NCBI RefSeq assembly: GCF_003046295.1
Contig: NZ_PZZN01000003.1
Span: 372,001-436,000, forward strand
Direction of reading: 5' to 3'
From: Sphingomonas aerolata
GTDB taxonomy: Bacteria; Pseudomonadota; Alphaproteobacteria; Sphingomonadales; Sphingomonadaceae
Length of the DNA stretch: 64,000 nt
Part shown: one piece after another, positions 17,952 to 27,778 of the stretch
Layout of the letters: every line of letters begins with the position of its first letter
Numbering within the stretch: position 1 is the first letter of the stretch
The notes under the pieces: generated by a model
What the model saw: the letters and a program-made list of their open reading frames with translations, nothing else
What the model was told of the DNA's origin: nothing
Databases searched by the model: none
Made by a program: the position numbers and the translations under genes

Positions 17952-20495
17952 ATGACGCTGCGCCGCGTGCTGTTCCAGATGCACTGGTTTCTGGGGATTA
18001 CCGCGGGGTTCGTGCTCGCACTGATGGGCGTGACCGGCGCCGCGATGGCGTTCGAGGACGAGATCATGGCGGCGCTCAGCCCGGGGGTGGTGACCCTCGC
18101 ACCGCTGCCAAGTGGGGCGGGCGATGCGGCAAGGCTGTCGCCCGATGCTCTGGTCCGGGCCGCATCCGCGCAGCGCGACGGCAAGCGGGTGCAGGACCTG
18201 ACGATCGCGCGCGATCCCACGCTCGCAGCGCAGGTTCGCTTCGCCGCGAAGAAGGGCCAGCGCGGTGGCGAGCGCAGCTATATCGATCCGCGGACCGGCC
18301 GGTTGCTCGGCACCGCCACGGGCGCGGGGGTGTTTCGCACGATCGAGAATCTGCATCGCTGGCTCGCGCTGCCGGGCGGACGCAACGGCATCGGCAGCCA
18401 GCTGACCGGTCTGTCCGCGCTGGCGCTCGTCTTCTTCGCGGTATCGGGGCTGTATCTGCGCTGGCCGCGCCACCCGCTCGACTGGCGCGCCTGGTTCGTG
18501 CTCGATCTGCGCAAGACCGGGCGCAACCTGTACCGTGCGCTTCATGCGGTGATCGGCGGCTGGGTGCTCGTCTTCTACCTGCTGAGTGCGGCGACCGGCC
18601 TCTGGTGGTCTTATGACTGGTATCAGCGGGGTGCGCGGTACATGCTGACCGGTACGACCGAACGCCCGGAACGCGGCGGGCGTGAAGGGCGCGCGCCGGG
18701 TGGTCGTCGCGGCGACCGGGGTGAGGTGGCGGAAGAGTCGCGACCGATCGCTCCGGCCTGGGCGGGGTTCCAGCGAAGTGAGGGCGCGCGTTTCGACCGG
18801 GTGACAATCACGGTCCCGCAGGGCGCGGCACCGGTGACGATGCGGATGGTGCCGATCGGCGCGCGGTCCGACCGGATGACCGACGAACTCCGCTTCGATG
18901 CGCGGAGCGGCGCGCTGACCAAGACGAAGCGCTATGCCGATCGCGGCGTTGGCGAGACGATCGCGACCAGCATCTATCCGCTCCACACGGGGGCATTCTT
19001 CGGTCTGCCCGGACGAATCGCGCTGTTCCTGACGAGCTTGACGATGCCGCTGTTCACGGTCACCGGCCTGCTGCTGTATCTCGGCCGCCGGCGGACCAAG
19101 CGGGCGCTGGCGGCGGTCGCGGTTCCTGCCTCGGCCGACAACGGGGGGGCGGACCGACCCGGCGTGCTGGTCGTCCACGCGTCGCAGACCGGCACTGCCG
19201 AGCGTCTCGCACGCCTCAGCGCTGCGGCGTTCCCGGATGCTGCGATCCAGCCGCTGGCGACGGTGTCGCCGGCGGATCTCCGCGATGCCGGCACCGTCTT
19301 GTTCGTCGTGGCGACCTATGGCGAGGGCGATGCGCCGGACACCGCCCGGGCGTTCGAGCGCCGCGTCATGGCCGCGCCGGCCGATCTCGACGGGGTCCGC
19401 TACGCGGTGCTGGCGCTGGGGGACCGCGAATATCCCGACTATTGCGCCTTTGGTCAGCGCGTCGACGCGTGGCTGCATGCGAGTGGGGCGCAGCGCCTGT
19501 TCGACCGGATCGAGCTCGATGCGGCCGATGCGGACGGCGAACGCCAGTGGCAGCAACAGCTTCACGCGATTGGTGCGGATCCGGCGCAGCCCGACTGGCA
19601 GCCGGCGGACTATGCCGCTTGGCCGCTGGTCGCACGAACATGGCTCAATCCCGACAGCCCGGGCGCGCCTATGTACCGGGTCGAACTCGGCATCCCCGCG
19701 GGCACGCGCTGGGCACCGGGCGCGATCGCCGAGATCGAGCCGCGTCACGATCCGGCCCGCGTCGCGCGGCTCCTGGCCGATTGCGGGATCGTCGATGACG
19801 GCCGGGTCGCGGCTGGACTCGCCAAGGCGACGCTGCCCGATCCGGCGACGTTCGAAGCCGGGGGGCGGGATCCGTTGGCGCTGCCGCCGCTTGCGCATCG
19901 TGAATATTCGGTCGCGTCGCTGCCGGTGTCGGGCCGTGTCGAGCTGCTCGTGCGGCAATGTCCCGCAGCCGATGGCGGGCTCGGCATCGGTTCGGGGTGG
20001 CTGACGGAAGTGGCGTCTATCGGTGATCCTATTGCCATTCGGCTTCGCGCCAATCCGGGGTTTGCGACACCGATGGATCCGGCGACCCCGCTCGTGCTGA
20101 TCGGCAACGGGACGGGCCTCGCCGGGTTGATGGCGCATCTGCGCGAGCGGGCGCGGACCGGCGGCGCGCCCGCCTGGCTCCTGTATGGCGAGCGCAGCAG
20201 CGCATACGACCGTCCGCTCGCCGCCGAACTCGATGCGCTGCAGGCCGCGGGTACGCTCGAGCGGATCGACCGCGCCTTCTCGCGCGATGCGGGCTGCGGA
20301 CGCTACGTCCAGGCGCTGGTCGCGGAACAGGCCGCCCGGATGCTCGACTGGGCGGACCGGGGGGCGGCTATCTATGTCTGCGGCAGTCTCGTCGGAATGG
20401 CGGGCGCGGTGGATGCCGAACTCCGGATCATCCTCGGCGACGACCGGGTCGAGGCGATGAGCGAGGCCGGGCTGTACCGCCGCGACATCTACTGA
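17952..20495 (+). CDS. PepSY membrane protein fused to flavodoxin and FAD/NAD(P) reductase
   Basis: The 847-residue protein appears to move electrons from NAD(P)H through FAD and FMN to or across the inner membrane. Residues 1-390 form a PepSY-associated transmembrane region with helices near 12-32, 150-175, 195-220 and 350-380. A flavodoxin domain follows (about 400-540, FMN loop ASQTGTAE and ATYGEGDAPD), then an FAD-binding domain with RxYS-like REYSVASLP and a CysJ-like NAD(P) domain ending GLYRRDIY. Such fusions often act as reductases for iron-siderophores or sulfite-like acceptors. No siderophore gene is adjacent, so the role is inferred only broadly. Confidence 0.87.
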   Translation: MTLRRVLFQMHWFLGITAGFVLALMGVTGAAMAFEDEIMAALSPGVVTLAPLPSGAGDAARLSPDALVRAASAQRDGKRVQDLTIARDPTLAAQVRFAAKKGQRGGERSYIDPRTGRLLGTATGAGVFRTIENLHRWLALPGGRNGIGSQLTGLSALALVFFAVSGLYLRWPRHPLDWRAWFVLDLRKTGRNLYRALHAVIGGWVLVFYLLSAATGLWWSYDWYQRGARYMLTGTTERPERGGREGRAPGGRRGDRGEVAEESRPIAPAWAGFQRSEGARFDRVTITVPQGAAPVTMRMVPIGARSDRMTDELRFDARSGALTKTKRYADRGVGETIATSIYPLHTGAFFGLPGRIALFLTSLTMPLFTVTGLLLYLGRRRTKRALAAVAVPASADNGGADRPGVLVVHASQTGTAERLARLSAAAFPDAAIQPLATVSPADLRDAGTVLFVVATYGEGDAPDTARAFERRVMAAPADLDGVRYAVLALGDREYPDYCAFGQRVDAWLHASGAQRLFDRIELDAADADGERQWQQQLHAIGADPAQPDWQPADYAAWPLVARTWLNPDSPGAPMYRVELGIPAGTRWAPGAIAEIEPRHDPARVARLLADCGIVDDGRVAAGLAKATLPDPATFEAGGRDPLALPPLAHREYSVASLPVSGRVELLVRQCPAADGGLGIGSGWLTEVASIGDPIAIRLRANPGFATPMDPATPLVLIGNGTGLAGLMAHLRERARTGGAPAWLLYGERSSAYDRPLAAELDALQAAGTLERIDRAFSRDAGCGRYVQALVAEQAARMLDWADRGAAIYVCGSLVGMAGAVDAELRIILGDDRVEAMSEAGLYRRDIY

Positions 20496-20531
20496 TCGCC
20501 GTCGACCTCAGCGCCGGTTCCTATCGGGAAC

Positions 20532-23500
20532 TCAGTCGACATCCCCGTGTCCGTGGCCGACGGTGATGCGTGCGCCCGTATCGGCGCCCGCATTGCCGCC
20601 CTCCCACCAATAGGCCTGGCGATTGCGCGTGCCGGTGACCGTCTCGTTCAGCGTCGCGGCATCATAAAGGCGGCCGCCGAGCATCACCTGCGCAACCTTG
20701 TCGCTGTTGCGGATGTCGCTTGTCGGGTCGGCGGTCAGCACGACCAGATCGGCGAGCTTGCCGGGTTCGAGCGAACCGACGTCCTTGGCGTATCCCAGCG
20801 ATCGTGCCGATTCGATCGTGCCCGCACGCAGCGCCTCGATTGGGCTGAACCCGCCCCGGACGAAGCTCCACAGCTCCCAATGCGCGCCAAGCCCCGGCTG
20901 CTGGCCGTGCGCGCCGATCGCCACGGGCACGCCCTTGACCGCGAGCTTGCGCGCCTCGCGCGCGGTCGCGCCATCGACATAATCCTCCTCGGGCGCGATC
21001 TCGCGCCGCGCATTCTGCGCTGCGAGCAGTGCCGGCGGCGCATGGCGGGCGAGCAGCGGATGCCGCCACACGTCGCTGTGCGCGCGCCAATAGGGATCGC
21101 CCGCCGGCCCGCCATAGGCGACCACGAGCGTCGGCGTGTAGCCGACCGTCGTCTGCGACCAGAGATCGACCACATCCGCATAGAAATGCTCGAGCGGGAC
21201 ATTGTGCTCGACCGTGGAATTGCCGTCCTGCACCAGGCTCATGTCGAGCGTGAAGAGCGAGCCGCCCTCGGGCACGACTTCCATGCCTTCAGCCTGCGCG
21301 GCCGCCACGACCATCTGGCGCTGCTCGCGGCGTGGCTGGTTGTAGTTCTTCACGCTGCGCGCACCCTGCGCCTTGAGGCGACGGACGACGGCGAGCGCGT
21401 CCTCATAGGTGTCGATCTGCGCATAGACGTCGGGCGCCTTCGCGCCATAGACGATCTCGCCGGTCGAGAAGATGCGCGGCGCGAGCAGCATGCCGGCCTG
21501 CTGCATCTCGGCCGCCGGGAAGATTTCGGCGGAGCGCGACGACGGATCGTGGATCGTCGTGGTGCCGAGCGCGAGGTTCGCCATCGCCGACCAGTTCTGC
21601 TGAGGGACGATCTCGTCCTCGCCCTGCGGACCATGCGCATGCGCGTCGACCAGCCCGGGGATGACCGTCTTGCCCGCCAGGTCGACGGTCTTCGCGCCTG
21701 CGGGAATGGCGATAGTACCACGTGGCCCGACCGCGACGATGCGGTCGCCGCGGATCAGGATCGTGGCGTCGTCGATGATCCCGCCATCGGCCTTCGCCAT
21801 CGTCACGACACGTGCGCCGGTCAGCGCCACCGTCGCGTCAGGCTTGGCGGCGGCGATGTCCATCGACAGCGAGGTGCCGGTGCGCGGCGCGACGAACTTA
21901 GGCGCGTCCTCACCCTTCGGCGTCGGCACCGCGCGGAACAGCGCCGCGGTCTCGGCCGTGAAAAGCGTCGGGCCCGCGCTCCAGTGGATCTGTCGGCCGT
22001 CGTTCGACCAGTTGATGAAGTCGGCGCCGTCGCCGCTGACGCGGGTGACGGGCAGGGGGCCGCCCTTGGCATCGGTCTCGACCGCCTGGCGTCCCGGCAT
22101 CAGCGGCATCACGAACGCCTCGTAATTCTGACGGAAGGCGACGTAATCGCCCTGCGGTGCGATCTGATAGTCGTTGACCAGTTCGCCCGAGGCATGGACG
22201 CGGCGGTCCTGTCCGTTGAGATCGGTGCTGATCAGCTGGCGCTTGTCCTTCTCGGTCGCCATCAGGAAGACGCGGTCGTTCGCCGCGCCGAATTGCGGGC
22301 CGCTCGCATCCTTGGCGATCCGCACCGGCGCACCGCCGCTGGCGGCGACGCGGTAGGCCCCGGCGTCGGGATTGCCCCGCGCCGCGGTCAGCCCGCCGCC
22401 CGGGCCCTGTTCGAACACGATCGTGCGGGCGTCGGGCGAGAAGCGCGGGCGACGATAATGGCCGGCGACGGTCGTGACGGTGCGGGGCGAGCCGCCGCCT
22501 GCCGCGATCGTCCGGATCTGGCCGAGCCCCGCATCCGTCCAGCCGACGAAGACGATCTGGCGGCCGTCGCGCGACCAGCTCGGGAACAGCTCGAATTCGT
22601 CCGCGCCGCGCGTCAGCCGGGTCGCGGTGCCGCCCGCAACGGGCTTGGTCCAGAGCTTGCCGAGCGTCTCGAACACGACGGTGCGGCCATCGGGCGACAC
22701 ACTGGCCCAGCGCGGCATCTTCGTCGCGAACCGGTCGGGTGCGACTGCGACCTGCGGATGGACCGCATCGACGATGACGCGCGTATCGTCGATGCGGAAC
22801 GGGATCACCGCCGCGCCCGAGCCGTCGGGGGCCACCCGGCGCAGCTTGCCCCCCGCCCAGAAGACGATCGCCGTGTCGCCCGGCGTCCAGGCCATGTCGG
22901 GATAGACCCCGGTAACGGCCCATGTCTCCTGCACGTCGCGGTCGAGCGGACCATAGATCATCCGTTCGACGCCGGTCGCGAAGTCCTTCACCCATAATTT
23001 GGTGACGTTGTTCTCGCGCCGGACAAAGGCGATCCGCTTGCCGTCGCGCGACGGGGTCGGCCGGACCGAGCCGCCAACCCCGGAGACCGCGGTGCTGACC
23101 TCGCCGCTGTCGACGTCATAGCGTTCGATATCGAACAGGTCGGTGCGCGAATTCTGCGCATATTCGAAGATCGGGCCGGGCGAGATGTTGCGCGTGTAGA
23201 AGATGCTCTTGCCATCGGGCGCGTAGATCGGCTCGCCCAGTTCCTTCTGCAGCACCTCGCTCGCGCGCTTGACGAGCTGGACGCCGCCGCCACCCGAGAC
23301 GTGATAAAGCCAGATCTCGCCCGTGCCGAGCGAGCGGCCGGTCGTGAAATGCTTCTTCGCGGCGATGAACCGGCCGTCCGGGCTCCAGCTCGGCTGGTTG
23401 AGCAGGCGGAAATCCTCGTTCGTCACCTGGCGCTTGTCGCTGCCGTCGACGTTCATCACCCAGATATTGTCGCCACCGCCGCGGTCCGACGTGAAGGCGA

Positions 23501-23981
23501 TGCGGCGGCCGTCGGGCGAGAAGCGCGGCTGATGCTCGAACGCCAGCCCCTCGGCGATGCGTCGCGGCGTGCCGCCCGTGATCGGCATGGTGTAGAGGTC
23601 GCCGAGCAGATCGAAGGCGATCAGCCGGCCGTCGGGCGAGACGTCGACGTTCATCCAGCTGCCCTCGTCGACATGCAGGGCGACCTCGCGCGTCTTCAGT
23701 CCGCGCGGCTGCATGACGTCCCAGACCGGCGGCTTGGCGGACGATTTCGATGTGGCAGCCGACGCATTGGCGGGCACGGCGGCAGTGACCGGGGCTGCGG
23801 CGACGGGCTGGGGCGACGGATTGGGGTCGGCGCGGGTCGTCGCGGGGGTGGGCGCCGTCGCCTGATTCTCGGGCGCCTGGGTCCGTTCGACGGGCTTGGC
23901 GGCTGGTGGCGGCGTGGTCTGTGCGGACAGTTCGGTGGCGACGAGGCAGAGTGCGATGGCGGTCAGTGCGCGGTGCTTCAT
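20532..23981 (-). CDS. Exported amidohydrolase fused to a TolB/WD40-like beta-propeller
   Basis: The 1149-residue protein begins with a signal peptide (ending LSAQ) and a Pro/Ala-rich linker (about residues 22-85). Several PD40 propeller repeats follow (FSPDGRRIAFTSDRGG, WSPDGRFIAA, VSPDGRTVVFETLG, FSPDARTIVFEQG). The C-terminal amidohydrolase domain (about 735-1125) carries HxH in VDAHAHGPQG and ends DVGSLEPGKLADLVVL. Relatives are annotated as TolB-linked imidazolonepropionases or peptidases; no substrate is known. It converges with the PepSY reductase and has GGGGAG before its start. Confidence 0.86.
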   Translation of the reverse strand: MKHRALTAIALCLVATELSAQTTPPPAAKPVERTQAPENQATAPTPATTRADPNPSPQPVAAAPVTAAVPANASAATSKSSAKPPVWDVMQPRGLKTREVALHVDEGSWMNVDVSPDGRLIAFDLLGDLYTMPITGGTPRRIAEGLAFEHQPRFSPDGRRIAFTSDRGGGDNIWVMNVDGSDKRQVTNEDFRLLNQPSWSPDGRFIAAKKHFTTGRSLGTGEIWLYHVSGGGGVQLVKRASEVLQKELGEPIYAPDGKSIFYTRNISPGPIFEYAQNSRTDLFDIERYDVDSGEVSTAVSGVGGSVRPTPSRDGKRIAFVRRENNVTKLWVKDFATGVERMIYGPLDRDVQETWAVTGVYPDMAWTPGDTAIVFWAGGKLRRVAPDGSGAAVIPFRIDDTRVIVDAVHPQVAVAPDRFATKMPRWASVSPDGRTVVFETLGKLWTKPVAGGTATRLTRGADEFELFPSWSRDGRQIVFVGWTDAGLGQIRTIAAGGGSPRTVTTVAGHYRRPRFSPDARTIVFEQGPGGGLTAARGNPDAGAYRVAASGGAPVRIAKDASGPQFGAANDRVFLMATEKDKRQLISTDLNGQDRRVHASGELVNDYQIAPQGDYVAFRQNYEAFVMPLMPGRQAVETDAKGGPLPVTRVSGDGADFINWSNDGRQIHWSAGPTLFTAETAALFRAVPTPKGEDAPKFVAPRTGTSLSMDIAAAKPDATVALTGARVVTMAKADGGIIDDATILIRGDRIVAVGPRGTIAIPAGAKTVDLAGKTVIPGLVDAHAHGPQGEDEIVPQQNWSAMANLALGTTTIHDPSSRSAEIFPAAEMQQAGMLLAPRIFSTGEIVYGAKAPDVYAQIDTYEDALAVVRRLKAQGARSVKNYNQPRREQRQMVVAAAQAEGMEVVPEGGSLFTLDMSLVQDGNSTVEHNVPLEHFYADVVDLWSQTTVGYTPTLVVAYGGPAGDPYWRAHSDVWRHPLLARHAPPALLAAQNARREIAPEEDYVDGATAREARKLAVKGVPVAIGAHGQQPGLGAHWELWSFVRGGFSPIEALRAGTIESARSLGYAKDVGSLEPGKLADLVVLTADPTSDIRNSDKVAQVMLGGRLYDAATLNETVTGTRNRQAYWWEGGNAGADTGARITVGHGHGDVD

Positions 23982-24000
23982 GGTGTAGAGATCTCCCCTT

Positions 24001-24590
24001 GTGCGGCAGGGTCTAACCGATTGATCGCGATCGTCACTCGCAAATCTCTTTTATCGGGTCGCTTATTGTCCTGTCGTCGCCGCTCCGCTTTGTACCGGTC
24101 TCGGACGTGATCTTCGCCGGTCGCGAGTGGATGGAAGGCGAGAGCACGTCACGCCGGGTCTAGAGCGTCGCGTCACAAGCAAGTTTCTCCGCTTTGCTTG
24201 CGCTTTTGGCGCGTTGACCGACGACCGATAGCAATGACCCCAGCGGATACTATTCCATGGCGGACGGACTCGCAACGGAAGCGGAATGGTGCGGCCTGAG
24301 GAACGCAAAGTCCTGTCATTGATACCGATTGAGACCGTTACGACACAAAATCCATACCGCGTGTCATTTCTGAAATTATTGGTATTGTTTTGATATTTGG
24401 GACGTGACAGCATGTGCCTGTCCGAGGGTCCGGATGGTAATGCCGAACAAGGTCAGCAAGGTCACGGGGCGACAGATCCCGATGAAAGCGCGTCCTGTTG
24501 TTCATCGAACGCTTCCGAACAGGGTCGGCAGCAATCGATACGATGCATCACTATCCATGTGACCCGATCGGCAACATGGGGGGTGATAGA
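24001..24590. other. Long upstream region of the TonB receptor gene
   Basis: No convincing gene lies here. The left part is GC-rich; 24330-24405 is AT-rich (around ATTATTGGTATTGTTTTGAT) and would suit a promoter for the receptor at 24591. The leader would be about 200 bases, long enough to hold a regulatory structure, but I recognise none. Confidence 0.35.
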
Positions 24591-27500
24591 ATGGTGCTGT
24601 TCAAAGGGTTTCTGACTACGACATGTTGCGTCGCGGCGTTGTTTGCGATGCCGGCTCAGGCGCAGGCCCAGGCGTCGGATACAGGCGCGCCCGATGGTGC
24701 GCAGGAAAGCCAGACCGCGATCGGCGATCCCGTCGCCTCCGCCAAGCTCGCCGCAGATGCAGACCGCACCGGCGATCGGCGGGAAGCGTCGGACATCGTC
24801 GTGACCGGCACGCGCATCACGCGGCCGAACAACCGGTCTGCCGCACCGATCGTGACGACGACCGCCGCAGAAATCGCGGCACAGGGCGCGACGACGATCG
24901 AGGAGGTGCTGAACCGCCTGCCGCAGGTGCAGGTGAACTCGGAACAAAATTTCAGCGATTCCGAAGGTCGTCAGCGCATCAAGCTGCGCAGCCTGGGCTA
25001 TGAGCGCACGCTGACGCTGATCGACGGTCTCCGCATGGGACTGGCCAACACGGTCGACGTCGGGATCATCCCCAACGCGCTGGTCGAGCGAATCGACGTG
25101 CTGACCGGCGGTGCCTCGTCCGTTTACGGATCCGACGCGGTGTCGGGCGTCGTCAACTTCGTGCTGAAGAAGAACTTCGAAGGCATCCGGCTCGACGCGA
25201 ACTACAGCTTCTACAATCACGACAATGGCAGCAACGCGGTCACCGAGGCGGCAGGTCGCGCGGGTTTCGCCGCCAAGCGCGGATTGACCAATGACGGTGG
25301 TCGTTCGGATGTCAGCCTGGCGGCGGGCACCAATCTGTTCAACGACCGGGTGAACCTCACCGGGTTCATCAATTACCGCCAGTCCAACCCGATCGAGCTG
25401 GTCGATCGCTCCTATTCGGTCTGCGAGGCGGTCCAGCCGACCAATACCTCGCCGCTCGGCTGTTCGCGTGCGAGCTTCACGCCCGCCGGTACGATCATTC
25501 CGCAGTCGGGCCCGCGCGCCGGGCAGATCCTGGTCAACAATCCCAACGGCAACGGGACCTTCATCCCGATCAACAGCGGGCCGCAGGGCTCGTCGGCCAA
25601 CCCCTATGACAATTGGGCGGTCCAGCGCGCGTTTAACCGCGTCAACCTTGGCGGTTTCCTGACCGCCAAGATCAGCGATGACATCGAGCTGTACGGCAAC
25701 GGGCTGTTCTACCGCGACAAGTCCTACAACACCCAGCTCAATCGCACCTTCAACTTCGGTGCGTACGGCTCGGACCCGTTCCGCGTGAATTGCGACAACG
25801 CGTTCCTGTCGGCCTCGCAGGCACAGGATCTGTGCGGTGCCAACGCCGGTGTCGCCGGACAATATGCGCCGATCGACGTCCGCTATCGCTTTGACGGCCT
25901 GCCACTGGTGCGGCAGCGCTTCACCAATGAAGGCTATCGTATCGTCGCAGGGCTGCGCGGGCGCGGATTTGACGACGTGTGGTCCTACGATGTCGCGGGC
26001 ATGATCTCACGCGCGCGCCTCGACACCATCGACGTTCCGTTCGCGCGCTTCGACAACATCAACCGTTCGCTCGACGTCGTCCGCGTCAACGGCACGCCGA
26101 CCTGTCGTTCGGTCGTCAACGGGACCGATCCCTCCTGCGTGCCGTTCAACGCGTTCGCGCCGTTCAACCAGGATACGGCGCTCAACCAGTATCTCTACGG
26201 TGGCGCGACCGGCGGGATCAGCACGCGCATTCCGCGCCTGTTGCAGTTCGTCGGCACCGTCAGCGGCGATTTGGGCCGATACGGCATTACCTCGCCGCTT
26301 GCGGACCAGGGCATCGCGATCGCGCTGGGCGCGGAATATCGCGAGGAGATGGAACGCACGATCGTCAACGAGGTCTTCCAGCAGAATAACGGTGGCGAGA
26401 ACCAGCGCTTCACGCAAAGCATCCTCGAAGCCAATGCCGAGGTGCAGGCACCGCTGATCGAACATCGCCGGTTTGCGGAGCTGCTGCAGGTCAACGCCGG
26501 CTACCGCGTGTCGCAATATAATCGGCTCGCCGGCAAGTTCGATACCTGGAAGGTCGAGGGGCTCTGGTCGCCGGTGGCGGACATCACGCTCCGCGCCTCC
26601 TACAACAAGTCCCAGGCCGCACCGGGTGTCAGCACCGCGCAGGGGGCCGCCAACATCTTTTGGAACCAGGGCTTCTATGCCGATCCCTGCGCACCGCGGA
26701 TCGATCCGTCGAACCCCAACGGCGCGCGACTGGCGCCGTCAGCGACGCTGCAGCAATGCCGCAACACCGGCCTTGCCGACAATCTCTATGGCAGTGCCTC
26801 GCTGATCTGCCCTGACGATCGGTGCACCGTGCGCGAGGGCGGGTTCAATCTGACGCCCGAAAGCGCTTTTACCAAGACGTTCGGCGTCGTGCTGCGCCCA
26901 CGCTTCATACCCGGCCTGACGGTGTCGATCGACCGCTGGCTGATCGATCTGAAGGACCAGCTCGACTTCCTCCAGCCGCAGAACATCATCGGCGAGTGTC
27001 TTGCGACCGGGAACGACTATTTCTGCCGCGGCATCGTCCGTAATCCCGGCACCGGCACGCTCTCGAGCTCGCCTGCGACCAGTCCGTCGACCGGCTGGGT
27101 GGCGCGCGGTTCGGCCAATGGCTACAAGTCGCAGTCGCATGGCTGGGATTTCCAGGGGCAGTATAATGTCGGCCTGGGCGGCGTCGGCCGGCTCGACATG
27201 AGCTTCAACGGGACGCTGATGACCCGCGTCGGCTCGCAATCGTCGCCGACGATCGAACCGCGCAACTGCGTGGGATATTTCGGCAATCTCTGCGGCGAGA
27301 GCATGCCGCGCTGGAAGCACCAGCTCCGCACCACCTGGACCGCGCCCGACAGCACGACCAGCCTGTCGGTCAACTGGCGCCACCGCGGCGCGATGCCGCT
27401 CGACATCTATGCGCCCGAGGATACCGGCATTCCCGCCCAAGACGCGAGCGCCCGGCGCGATCAATATCCGGGTGTCGGTTCGTACAACTGGATCGACGTC

Positions 27501-27683
27501 GCGCTCAGCTTCGACATCAACAAGCAGATGACGTTCCGGCTGGCCGCCAACAACATCTTCGACCGCGATCCGCCGCTCATCCCGGACAGCCGTTCGCGGA
27601 TCGGTCTGCTGCGTGGCAATACCGTGATGGGGTATGACCTGCTCGGCCGGCAGCTCGTGGCGGGTGTCTCGCTGCGGCTGTAA
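24591..27683 (+). CDS. TonB-dependent outer-membrane receptor
   Basis: The 1030-residue receptor starts at the ATG that follows GGGGGGTGA; an in-frame ATG at 24498 lacks this. A signal peptide ends AMPAQAQA. The plug domain begins at DIVVTGTRI and includes TTIEEVLNRLPQVQV and GGASSVYGSDAVSGVVNFVLKK-type sequence. The barrel ends RQLVAGVSLRL, with the terminal aromatic-poor strand seen in the sphingomonad Cys-rich receptor group. It has paired cysteines in extracellular loops (for example CPDDRC). These receptors often import oligosaccharides or peptides. The substrate is unknown; the amidohydrolase next door could hint at peptides. Confidence 0.92.
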   Translation: MVLFKGFLTTTCCVAALFAMPAQAQAQASDTGAPDGAQESQTAIGDPVASAKLAADADRTGDRREASDIVVTGTRITRPNNRSAAPIVTTTAAEIAAQGATTIEEVLNRLPQVQVNSEQNFSDSEGRQRIKLRSLGYERTLTLIDGLRMGLANTVDVGIIPNALVERIDVLTGGASSVYGSDAVSGVVNFVLKKNFEGIRLDANYSFYNHDNGSNAVTEAAGRAGFAAKRGLTNDGGRSDVSLAAGTNLFNDRVNLTGFINYRQSNPIELVDRSYSVCEAVQPTNTSPLGCSRASFTPAGTIIPQSGPRAGQILVNNPNGNGTFIPINSGPQGSSANPYDNWAVQRAFNRVNLGGFLTAKISDDIELYGNGLFYRDKSYNTQLNRTFNFGAYGSDPFRVNCDNAFLSASQAQDLCGANAGVAGQYAPIDVRYRFDGLPLVRQRFTNEGYRIVAGLRGRGFDDVWSYDVAGMISRARLDTIDVPFARFDNINRSLDVVRVNGTPTCRSVVNGTDPSCVPFNAFAPFNQDTALNQYLYGGATGGISTRIPRLLQFVGTVSGDLGRYGITSPLADQGIAIALGAEYREEMERTIVNEVFQQNNGGENQRFTQSILEANAEVQAPLIEHRRFAELLQVNAGYRVSQYNRLAGKFDTWKVEGLWSPVADITLRASYNKSQAAPGVSTAQGAANIFWNQGFYADPCAPRIDPSNPNGARLAPSATLQQCRNTGLADNLYGSASLICPDDRCTVREGGFNLTPESAFTKTFGVVLRPRFIPGLTVSIDRWLIDLKDQLDFLQPQNIIGECLATGNDYFCRGIVRNPGTGTLSSSPATSPSTGWVARGSANGYKSQSHGWDFQGQYNVGLGGVGRLDMSFNGTLMTRVGSQSSPTIEPRNCVGYFGNLCGESMPRWKHQLRTTWTAPDSTTSLSVNWRHRGAMPLDIYAPEDTGIPAQDASARRDQYPGVGSYNWIDVALSFDINKQMTFRLAANNIFDRDPPLIPDSRSRIGLLRGNTVMGYDLLGRQLVAGVSLRL

Positions 27684-27700
27684 CGCGACCGACTGATGTG

Positions 27701-27736
27701 ATCGCCGGGGTCCGGATCGGGACCCCGGCGATTTTT
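27701..27736 (+). terminator. Rho-independent terminator after the TonB receptor
   Basis: A 13-base GC-rich stem (ATCGCCGGGGTCC and its complement) has a short loop and is followed by TTTTT. It is 17 bases past the receptor stop. Confidence 0.9.
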
Positions 27737-27778
27737 CGAAATGCGCTACGGTCTGCGAACGCCGGATTTTAGCAGCCT

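Noticed and set aside
17763-20138. Minus-strand frame (791 codons) opposite the PepSY reductase
   Set aside because: Arg-rich antisense translation without motifs.
20547-22997. Long plus-strand frame (816 codons) opposite the propeller amidohydrolase
   Set aside because: Low-complexity Arg-rich antisense product; the minus-strand gene is clear.
24063-24413. Minus-strand 116-codon frame upstream of the TonB receptor
   Set aside because: Poor composition and no ribosome site; region is more likely promoter and leader.
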